Below the pieces are notes generated by a model. The model was not told where the DNA came from. It made no database searches and saw only the letters and a program-made list of their open reading frames with translations. 5,266 nt of DNA from Desulfobacterales bacterium (GTDB taxonomy: Bacteria > Desulfobacterota > DSM-4660 > Desulfatiglandales > Desulfatiglandaceae), in contig JAKLQB010000019.1 of NCBI GenBank assembly GCA_022013615.1, positions 1 through 5,266 of the forward strand, written 5' to 3'. The position numbers were made by a program, and so were the translations under genes. This document shows, in pieces, positions 1 to 3,894 of this stretch; position 1 is the stretch's first letter; every line of letters begins with the position of its first letter.

Positions 1-24
1 CATAAAAGTGTGTGTAACAATCAT
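1..24 (-). CDS. Possible first codons of a gene or leader peptide leaving the window (partial)
   Basis: An ATG at 24-22 opens a frame reading MIVTHTFM up to the window edge. A GAGGG Shine-Dalgarno element lies at 34-38, nine bases upstream, and a good sigma70-type promoter (48-76) would start transcription near 41, giving a short untranslated leader. A second in-frame ATG is at 3-1. Eight codons are too few to identify a product. It could be the next trp gene, an unrelated gene, or another short leader peptide. Only the start signals support it. Confidence 0.35.
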
Positions 25-47
25 TTCCTTTTTCCCTCTGGCCTTTA

Positions 48-76
48 AAACTACCGGATACTTAAACCTTTGTCAA
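48..76 (-). promoter_or_regulatory. Sigma70-type promoter downstream of trpD
   Basis: Read on the minus strand, a perfect -35 TTGACA (71-76) is followed by a 17-bp spacer and a -10 TAGTTT (48-53). Transcription would begin near 41, just ahead of the ribosome-binding site and ATG at 24. This implies that the next minus-strand gene can be transcribed independently of trpD. Confidence 0.6.
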
Positions 77-84
77 TACCCTTA

Positions 85-98
85 TGCGAATATTCACA
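85..98. promoter_or_regulatory. Near-palindrome just upstream of the -35 box (possible operator)
   Basis: TGCGAATATTCACA is a 14-bp inverted repeat around a perfect GAATATTC core, with one mismatched pair. It sits nine bases upstream of the TTGACA at 71-76, a usual place for an activator or repressor site. No specific regulator is recognised, and short AT-rich palindromes also arise by chance. Confidence 0.25.
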
Positions 99-183
99 AA
101 ATATCCAAGAATAGTAGATCTCTTAGAGTGCGAAAATCCCGTTTGATGCTTTTTTTAAGGTAAGGTCAAAGTGATTTCCCTTC

Positions 184-1257
184 CTATTCCCGGACAAAGT
201 AGCCGCACTGCTGGGTAAAAGAGACCAGGGCGTGAAGTTTTTCCTTGGCGCGACCGGAATCTATGGCATCCCTTGCCCTTTCAATTCCTAGCTCTAAATT
301 GCGATCAAAACCAGCGGCCACAAATGCGGCTCCTGCGTTTAACAGAACCATATCTCGCTTTGGTCCTCTCTGCCCCTCTAAAATGTCTCGAATTATCTGG
401 GCATTCTCTTTTGCATCGCCTCCTCTTATCTCTTCAGGCTTTGCCTTCTCAAACCCATACTCCTCTGGAGTGATATCAAAGGTGCTAATTTCCCCATCCT
501 TGAGATGAGATACCCTGGTAGGGCCACAAATGCTTATTTCATCAAAAGTGCCTTCGCCGCAAACCACAAAGGCTTCCCTAGTACCTAGTCTTTTGAGTAC
601 CCGAGCCATTTTTTCGGTCAAATCAGAATCGTAGACCCCAAGGATCTGAGCAGTGGCTCCTGCCGGGTTTGTTAGGGGTCCGAGTAGGTTAAAAATGGTA
701 CGAATCCCAATCTCCCGTCTGGGTACAGCAGGGTATTTCATTGCCCCGTAGAAAAGCGGCGCGTAAAGAAAGCCTATCCCCACTTCGTGGATACACCTCG
801 CCGCATCCGTTCGGCTGATATTCAGTTCCAGCCCCAGCGCTTCAAGCACATTGGCACTTCCACAATGGTTTGATTCCGTTCGCTGCCCGTGTTTGGCTAC
901 CTTAATCCCCCCAGCTGCCACAACAAGGGCAGTTGCCGTAGACACATTAAAGGTATTCGTTCCATCTCCTCCCGTCCCACAGGTGTCAAGGATCGTTTCA
1001 TCTTCAACGTTGATTTCGTCTCGATCAATATTCACCATGTGGTTGGTAAGTTGCATTTTGATTGCCCGTGCCCGCATTGCCCTGGCAGCACCCGTAATTT
1101 CATCTACCGTCTCCCCCTTCATTCGAAGGGCCGTGAGAAATGAGCTGATCTGGGCAGATGTGGCCTTGCCACTCAGGATTTCATCCATGGCCATTTCGGT
1201 CTCCTTCTCAGACAGGTCTTCCCCTCTTACCACCTTTGCGATACATTCCTTAATCAT
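184..1257 (-). CDS. trpD: Anthranilate phosphoribosyltransferase TrpD
   Basis: TrpD transfers the phosphoribosyl group of PRPP to anthranilate in the second step of cytoplasmic tryptophan synthesis. The 357-residue protein is slightly longer than the usual 330-345. It has the family's N-terminal helical part, then the PRPP-binding glycine loop GTGGDG (residues 94-99), the NVSTATA segment (104-110), GSANVLEALG (133-142), the REIGIRT and LLGPLTNPAG block (181-200), and the metal-binding Asp-Glu pair in TFDEIS (239-240). A short extra segment lies at about residues 71-88. The usual KHGNR substrate motif reads KHGQR (122-126), followed by TESN instead of a typical SVSS. The ATG at 1257 has GGAGG at 1266-1270, eight bases upstream. 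The gene lies directly behind a trp attenuator, so control by charged tRNA-Trp is expected. No trpE or trpG is present in the window. Confidence 0.95.
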   Translation of the reverse strand: MIKECIAKVVRGEDLSEKETEMAMDEILSGKATSAQISSFLTALRMKGETVDEITGAARAMRARAIKMQLTNHMVNIDRDEINVEDETILDTCGTGGDGTNTFNVSTATALVVAAGGIKVAKHGQRTESNHCGSANVLEALGLELNISRTDAARCIHEVGIGFLYAPLFYGAMKYPAVPRREIGIRTIFNLLGPLTNPAGATAQILGVYDSDLTEKMARVLKRLGTREAFVVCGEGTFDEISICGPTRVSHLKDGEISTFDITPEEYGFEKAKPEEIRGGDAKENAQIIRDILEGQRGPKRDMVLLNAGAAFVAAGFDRNLELGIERARDAIDSGRAKEKLHALVSFTQQCGYFVRE

Positions 1258-1265
1258 TTTTCCTT

Positions 1266-1270
1266 CCTCC
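1266..1270 (-). promoter_or_regulatory. Ribosome-binding site of trpD
   Basis: GGAGG on the minus strand lies eight bases upstream of the ATG at 1257 and fixes the start. It is about 25 bases beyond the T tract of the second leader terminator, so it is translated only when transcription reads through the leader. Confidence 0.85.
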
Positions 1271-1295
1271 TTAATTTAGTTTAGCAGACAACTCC

Positions 1296-1335
1296 AAATA
1301 AAAAAGGCCGCAGGGATCGTTGACCCACGGCCTTT
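1296..1335 (-). terminator. Second Rho-independent terminator of the trp leader
   Basis: On the minus strand AAAGGCCG (1335-1328) pairs with CGGCCTTT (1310-1303). The stem extends through a G.U pair and a GGG/CCC stack past one bulged base, with an eight-base loop and a TTTTTTATTT tail. It is a strong intrinsic terminator about 40 bases before trpD. It shares the CCGTGGG ascending-arm motif with the terminator just upstream, so the two may be duplicates. It may be a second attenuation checkpoint or a backup. Confidence 0.85.
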
Positions 1336-1353
1336 CTTGAATACATACCAACC

Positions 1354-1391
1354 AAAAAACCGCGGGTCTCAGGAAGCGAGCCCACGGTTTT
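1354..1391 (-). terminator. First Rho-independent terminator of the trp leader (attenuator 3:4 hairpin)
   Basis: On the minus strand AAAACCG-T-GGG-CTC (1391-1378) pairs with GAG-A-CCC-G-CGGTTTT (1370-1356). The stem has about 14 pairs including one G.U, one bulged A, a seven-base loop, and a run of six T. Its ascending arm contains GTGGGCTC (1385-1378), which can instead pair with GAGGCCAC in the preceding hairpin at 1422-1415. That gives the mutually exclusive terminator/antiterminator choice expected of a trp attenuator. Confidence 0.88.
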
Positions 1392-1422
1392 CTATTTCTA
1401 TAATAGTAGAGTCAGTGGCCTC
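1378..1422 (-). promoter_or_regulatory. Predicted antiterminator pairing (2:3) of the trp attenuator
   Basis: On the minus strand segment 2, GAGGCCAC (1422-1415), and segment 3, GUGGGCUC (1385-1378), can form seven of eight Watson-Crick pairs with one central G-G mismatch. Forming this pairing consumes the ascending arm of the first terminator and allows read-through into trpD. The 29-base loop between them is AT-rich and unstructured by eye. This was paired by hand without energy calculation. Confidence 0.65.
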
Positions 1423-1445
1423 ACCCCTTATGGGAGGTTCGCCAC
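1415..1445 (-). promoter_or_regulatory. Pause hairpin (1:2) overlapping the tandem Trp codons
   Basis: On the minus strand GUGGC (1445-1441) pairs with GCCAC (1419-1415). Inside it, CCUCCC and GGGGUG form a second short stem around an AUAA loop. The 5' arm overlaps the second Trp codon and part of the first (1447-1442), and the hairpin encloses the leader stop codon at 1423-1421. A ribosome stalled at the Trp codons would mask this arm and release the 3' arm for antitermination, as in E. coli. Confidence 0.7.
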
Positions 1446-1492
1446 CAGCTGTTCAACAAAACGATAAACGTTTTTCCTATCACATCGCTCAT
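1421..1492 (-). CDS. trpL: trp operon leader peptide (TrpL-like), tandem Trp codons
   Basis: A 23-codon ORF starts MSDVIGK, contains NSWWRTS and ends HKG before TGA. The two adjacent TGG codons are at residues 16-17 (1447-1442). The WWRTS core matches the end of the E. coli trp leader peptide, and the preceding hydrophobic stretch FIVLL resembles its IFVL. Position, promoter, pause hairpin, antiterminator and terminators all agree with a translated attenuation sensor. The peptide itself is probably without function. The exact start is uncertain: the predicted transcription start falls almost on this ATG, so translation may be leaderless or start at an inner codon such as GTG (1483-1481) or TTG (1459-1457). 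There is no strong Shine-Dalgarno site. Confidence 0.85.
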   Translation of the reverse strand: MSDVIGKTFIVLLNSWWRTSHKG

Positions 1493-1498
1493 AGTGCT

Positions 1499-1527
1499 AT
1501 TAAAATCGAAAAGAACAAAATTGTCAA
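1499..1527 (-). promoter_or_regulatory. Sigma70-type promoter of the trp leader and trpD
   Basis: On the minus strand a perfect -35 TTGACA (1522-1527), a 17-bp spacer and a -10 TTTAAT (1499-1504, five of six consensus bases) precede the leader peptide. The predicted start is close to 1492. I see no sequence like the CTAG-rich E. coli TrpR operator around the -10, so control appears to rest on attenuation. Confidence 0.7.
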
Positions 1528-1615
1528 GAGGAAATTACAGTTTGAAAACACAACTCGACTAAATGATTTGAGATGGTGATAAGAAAAAACCAATGGCGCA
1601 AGTGTCACAGCGCAG

Positions 1616-1635
1616 AGGTATTTATTACAATACCT
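1616..1635. repeat. Short AT-rich inverted repeat
   Basis: AGGTATT and AATACCT form a perfect seven-base stem around a six-base loop. It lies about 90 bases upstream of the trp -35 box. No T tract follows on either strand, so it is not an intrinsic terminator. Its role is unknown. Confidence 0.35.
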
Positions 1636-1731
1636 AGAAGAAAGGCTTGAGCGATGCTCATAACTGCAGGTTTTGATAAGTATCCTGAAAAGCCCTCCGA
1701 CTAAAAGATGCTGGTATTTGTTGAATCTGGA

Positions 1732-1767
1732 CTACCCCCAAAAAAACTCCAAGAAAATTCCTCCTTT
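1732..1767 (-). other. Orphan strong ribosome-binding site with a six-codon TTG mini-ORF
   Basis: On the minus strand AAAGGAGG (1767-1760) is followed after seven bases by TTG (1752-1750), and the frame reads MEFFWG before TAG at 1734-1732. The Shine-Dalgarno sequence is among the best in the window, yet nothing of length follows. It could be a chance match, the start of a lost gene, or a tiny leader ORF containing one Trp codon. Confidence 0.2.
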
Positions 1768-1847
1768 CAAATAAGCTAAAATGTATAAGAACTGCAGCTA
1801 CCCGGTTTCAAGAAAGCATTTGAGCTCCTGCGAGGCAAAATGGGCAG

Positions 1848-2300
1848 TTAAAAGTCCAGTTCCTTTCTGAGGTTAATAAAATTACTCCGATCAAAGTCCA
1901 GAGTCTTGAAAAAGGACAAAAGGTCAACAGAATCCCAGCGCACAGAGGTAAAAACGTGCTTAATACCCCTGTCCTGACAGGCTCTGAGTATTTCCTTGGC
2001 CAATCTCTTCCCTATGCCCTGGCCCATAAACTGGGGGTCTACACCCAACGTGGCTATCCACGCGCTTTTTTCCAGCCCAAACCCGCCATAAACAATATAA
2101 CTGATCATGAATCCTACAATTCTGTTATCGACTTCAGCCACAAAACTGGCGTCTTTATCGCTTTGTATCTGCTCTTCAATGACTTGCCTGAAATCAATTT
2201 TAGCAGGCGATTTCGTAATGGAGGCCTGAATACTGGCAATATCATCCGCGTCTTCGATTTTGATGCTTCTTATGATAAAATTATCCGGCAAGTTAGCCAT
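1848..2300 (-). CDS. GNAT-family N-acetyltransferase
   Basis: GNAT proteins transfer an acetyl group from acetyl-CoA to an amine of a protein, peptide or small molecule in the cytoplasm; the substrate here cannot be told. From the ATG at 2300 the protein has 150 residues, a full single domain. It opens with IIRSIKIEDADDIASIQ (9-25), the usual first strand and helix. The acetyl-CoA pyrophosphate loop QFMGQGIG (90-97) fits Q/RxxGxG/A, and LLSFFKTLDF (127-136) is the C-terminal motif corresponding to the common FYxxxGF. GGAGG lies at 2304-2308, only three bases before the ATG. A TTG at 2324 extends the frame by eight residues and overlaps the stop of the upstream gene, but lacks its own ribosome-binding site. 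The gene is probably cotranscribed with the DUF2080 gene 20 bases upstream. Confidence 0.85.
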   Translation of the reverse strand: MANLPDNFIIRSIKIEDADDIASIQASITKSPAKIDFRQVIEEQIQSDKDASFVAEVDNRIVGFMISYIVYGGFGLEKSAWIATLGVDPQFMGQGIGKRLAKEILRACQDRGIKHVFTSVRWDSVDLLSFFKTLDFDRSNFINLRKELDF

Positions 2301-2320
2301 TTTCCTCCGTAATATATTCT

Positions 2321-2533
2321 TCAATCAATTCTGATTATTTTGACGCGGCATCCGACCCAGTCAGGTGGGAGATAAACCCGGCCGCTGTTTCCGCTCAGCT
2401 TAACTGCCTTTTCCACCATCTCTTCGCCATAGACCTCGAACTTGACCTTACCGCGGTTTCCTTCATCGTTCATGTCCGGGACATTTTTTATTTTTTTTTC
2501 ATTGGCCATTTTGTCAAAATTATTTGATACCAT
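2321..2533 (-). CDS. DUF2080 family small protein (transposon-associated family)
   Basis: This 70-residue protein carries SGNSGRVYLPPDWVG followed by CRVKII (residues 47-67). I recognise this as the signature of DUF2080, small proteins labelled transposon-encoded that resemble AbrB/SpoVT-type swapped-hairpin DNA-binding domains. The N-terminal 25 residues are charged and of low complexity. No transposase, terminal inverted repeat or target duplication is visible nearby, so any transposon link is from the family name only. The start is uncertain: the ATG at 2533 has no clear Shine-Dalgarno site, and later in-frame ATGs exist at residues 9 and 21. The GNAT gene follows on the same strand after 20 bases, suggesting a two-gene unit. 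A transcription-factor or antitoxin-like role is possible but unproven. Confidence 0.7.
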   Translation of the reverse strand: MVSNNFDKMANEKKIKNVPDMNDEGNRGKVKFEVYGEEMVEKAVKLSGNSGRVYLPPDWVGCRVKIIRID

Positions 2534-2600
2534 CTAAAAAAAGTCCGCAAAGGCATTAACCGTCTGAATTTATAATAAAATGATGATAACACATATTCTT

Positions 2601-2629
2601 TTGCGAAGGCTTCTCTTCTCTGATATGTA
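2601..2629 (+). promoter_or_regulatory. Possible promoter of the transglutaminase-like ORF
   Basis: TTGCGA (2601-2606), a 17-bp spacer and TATGTA (2624-2629, preceded by TGA, close to an extended -10) lie just upstream of the ATG at 2661. The -35 matches only four of six consensus bases, so this is a weak prediction. Confidence 0.3.
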
Positions 2630-2650
2630 ATAATCCTTACACAGCTCATG

Positions 2651-2656
2651 AGGAGG
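2651..2656 (+). promoter_or_regulatory. Ribosome-binding site choosing the ATG at 2661
   Basis: AGGAGG is followed after four bases by the ATG at 2661. It supports that start over the ATG at 2648, which opens another frame and has no ribosome-binding site of its own. Confidence 0.6.
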
Positions 2657-2660
2657 AAGA

Positions 2661-2792
2661 ATGAATCGAGCAGACAAACAATATCTTACCCCAACATCCA
2701 TTATCGACAGCGACCACAGGGCGGTTATTGCTTATGCTACGGAGACAATTGGCGGAAGCAAAGATGTGATAAGAAGTCGCTTTTTTTGTTGA
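2661..2792 (+). pseudogene. N-terminal fragment of a transglutaminase-like family protein
   Basis: The ORF has 43 codons and a strong Shine-Dalgarno site. Its residues YLTPTSIIDSDHRAVIAYA (8-26) and ETIGG (28-32) resemble the first part of bacterial transglutaminase-like (cysteine-protease fold) proteins, whose N-terminus commonly reads like YLxPTxxIDSDHPAV followed by an alpha-helix. Intact proteins are more than 200 residues long and carry the Cys-His-Asp catalytic triad. Here the frame ends at TGA just after a run of seven T (2781-2787), and none of the catalytic region is recognisable in the next 200 bases in any frame. The likely explanation is a truncated remnant, perhaps with a frameshift at the T run plus a deletion. 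A free-standing small protein is less likely. The similarity is from memory. Confidence 0.5.
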
Positions 2793-3021
2793 CTCACTAT
2801 ATAGAAATTCCCCTTGTGATTCAAGGAAAAAGAAACCACAACATATGTTATGTCAGGCTGGATTATGGAGTTCAGGCTTTTTAGGAATATATGTTGGAGT
2901 AAGACAGTGTATTGAAACGATGGAATTGGTTTTTGGTGGCGGCCTTACCTTAACATCCCACCTGTCTGCGTGCGAACGCACAGGCAGGCAAACCCAGGTG
3001 TTTGAATGATCTTTCGCTTAT
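2793..3021. other. Intergenic region between the transglutaminase remnant and the KptA-like gene
   Basis: No gene is supported here. A plus-strand frame stays open to about 2884 but has no recognisable content. The main structure is the GC-rich hairpin at 2959-3000. Transcription from the two sides converges on this segment. Confidence 0.5.
2959..3000. repeat. GC-rich palindromic hairpin with GCGA tetraloop (REP-like)
   Basis: CCTGTC-TGCGT (2961-2971) pairs with ACGCA-CA-GGCAGG (2976-2988) around the GNRA-type tetraloop GCGA, with one G.T pair and a two-base bulge. An outer CACCTG (2959-2964) and CAGGTG (2995-3000) provide a competing pair of arms. The element lies between two convergent genes, where repetitive extragenic palindromes often sit. 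There is no T tract on either side, so it is not a standard intrinsic terminator. Whether it is repeated elsewhere in the genome cannot be seen from one window. Confidence 0.6.
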
Positions 3022-3819
3022 TCAACGCCGTTTACCTCTTCTTACCTTTCTGGCCTCTTCCTTCCAACTTTTGCGTTTTTTCCCCTTGGCCCGTCGATAA
3101 GGGTCTGGGTCCCTGGAGGGATCCAGGAAAAAGGTGCCGGGAGTTAACACAGCTTGTCTCGGAATGATCTTTTCTTTTCTTGATTCCACCTCTTTTCCTT
3201 TGTCCAGGATCTCCTTAGGAACTGGCGGGCCTGCGATAAATCTGGGAGGAATTTCAGGGCTCAAGAAAAGATTGCCAAAGGGGTAGAATAAAACTCCCTC
3301 GCTTTGGGCTGCGTCGGCCATAACCTCAAGCAATACCGGCTTTTGGTCGCGACGGCTTCCAATCCGCTCAGCCATTTCTAGATCAGGGGAAAAGACCAAA
3401 TATTTACCCTGGCCTGATTTGAGGCCCTTTTCCATCACAACAGGATGGGCCTTTCTCCTTACAGGTGTAAGGAGCAGCTTTGGGAGAGGTTGTGAGGGTT
3501 TCTCGATATCAAATTGCCAGCGTCTCTCTGCCGTTCTGATCCGATTATCACCTGTCTGAAACAGATGCCTGTCTTTCCCTAAAAGTACTTCATTAATGTG
3601 AGATTGCATCACGTAATGCCAGTCCGGTTCTTCATGGATGGCCTGAAGCAGTTCTTTGTAAGTCACAAAACCGTCGCTGTCCGGCACAAGACCGAATTCA
3701 TCCGGTCTATGGCCAAGTATATAGACTATAAGCCGGCTCAGATTCTCGACTTTGAATTGATGGTTACGTTTACCCAGAATAGAACTCCTTGATAGCCAGA
3801 TAATGTCTAAGTTCATCAT
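3022..3819 (-). CDS. Divergent RNA 2'-phosphotransferase (Tpt1/KptA family)
   Basis: Family members remove an internal 2'-phosphate from RNA by transfer to NAD+, or ADP-ribosylate phosphorylated ends. The 265-residue product follows the family order. VENLSRLIVYILGHRPDEFG (24-43) is the N-terminal winged-helix motif. It is followed by DSDGFVTYKELL (47-58), DNRIRT (91-96), a C-terminal half with AERIGSR and KPVLLEV (150-166), and FYPFGNLFLSPEIPPRFI (178-195). Key residues differ from classical KptA. The Arg of LRHxP is Gly36, although His37 remains. The HGT motif near residue 125 reads AHP. The RxHVHLS motif reads GKYLVFS (138-144). A basic tail (residues 243-265) follows. The ATG at 3819 lacks a ribosome-binding site; AAGGAG at 3785-3790 precedes rare-type ATT/CTG codons at residues 14-15. 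Activity may be altered. Confidence 0.8.
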   Translation of the reverse strand: MMNLDIIWLSRSSILGKRNHQFKVENLSRLIVYILGHRPDEFGLVPDSDGFVTYKELLQAIHEEPDWHYVMQSHINEVLLGKDRHLFQTGDNRIRTAERRWQFDIEKPSQPLPKLLLTPVRRKAHPVVMEKGLKSGQGKYLVFSPDLEMAERIGSRRDQKPVLLEVMADAAQSEGVLFYPFGNLFLSPEIPPRFIAGPPVPKEILDKGKEVESRKEKIIPRQAVLTPGTFFLDPSRDPDPYRRAKGKKRKSWKEEARKVRRGKRR

Positions 3820-3880
3820 TATTTTTGTAACTCGTCAAGAGGTAAGCAGGTAATGAGTCATTTCCTTCCTTGACTTTGTG

Positions 3881-3894
3881 GATTGGGTAAGGGT
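3881..3894 (+). repeat. Short direct repeat, left copy, at the prmA fragment boundary
   Basis: GATTGGGTAAGGGT resembles GATTGGTTAAGTGGT at 4251-4265, with one substitution and one gap. The two copies bracket the surviving prmA piece. Short repeats of this size can mediate deletions, but could be coincidental. Confidence 0.35.

Larger units (their letters stand above)
1528..1847. other. Intergenic region without a convincing gene
   Basis: These 320 bases separate the trp promoter from the GNAT gene upstream on the same strand. No ORF with a recognisable product is visible on either strand. The visible items are an AT-rich hairpin AGGTATT/AATACCT (1616-1635), a small palindrome TGAGCgatGCTCA near 1650, and an orphan ribosome-binding site at 1760-1767. 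No convincing GC-rich terminator follows the GNAT stop codon. Confidence 0.6.

Noticed and set aside
245..1279. Plus-strand open frames across the trpD gene
   Set aside because: They are shadows of the well-conserved trpD frame on the other strand, with no recognisable domains or ribosome-binding sites.
1258..1500. A T-box or TRAP-type leader
   Set aside because: There is no T-box consensus or run of GAG/UAG repeats. The translated leader with tandem Trp codons explains the structures better.
1490..1530. A TrpR repressor operator at the trp promoter
   Set aside because: No CTAG-containing palindrome like the E. coli operator is present around the -10 or -35.
1337..1579. An 80-codon plus-strand frame over the trp leader
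   Set aside because: It runs antisense through terminator hairpins, leader peptide and promoter, has no family resemblance, and its openness is explained by the structured leader.
1956..2312. A 118-codon plus-strand frame over the GNAT gene
   Set aside because: It is antisense to a clear GNAT domain and has no recognisable motif.
2321..2660. An insertion sequence implied by the transposon label of DUF2080
   Set aside because: No transposase gene, terminal inverted repeats or target-site duplication could be found around the small gene.
2648..2884. A 78-codon plus-strand frame starting at 2648
   Set aside because: Its ATG lies just before the AGGAGG site and so lacks one of its own. The overlapping frame from 2661 has the ribosome-binding site and the transglutaminase-like residues.
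2959..3000. Intrinsic terminator for the converging genes
   Set aside because: The hairpin is strong, but neither side has a T tract next to the stem.
3835..3861. An eight-codon minus-strand ORF (MTHYLLTS) in frame with the KptA-like gene
   Set aside because: It could be read as an N-terminal extension broken by TGA, but family members start close to the LSRL motif, so the match in frame is probably chance.
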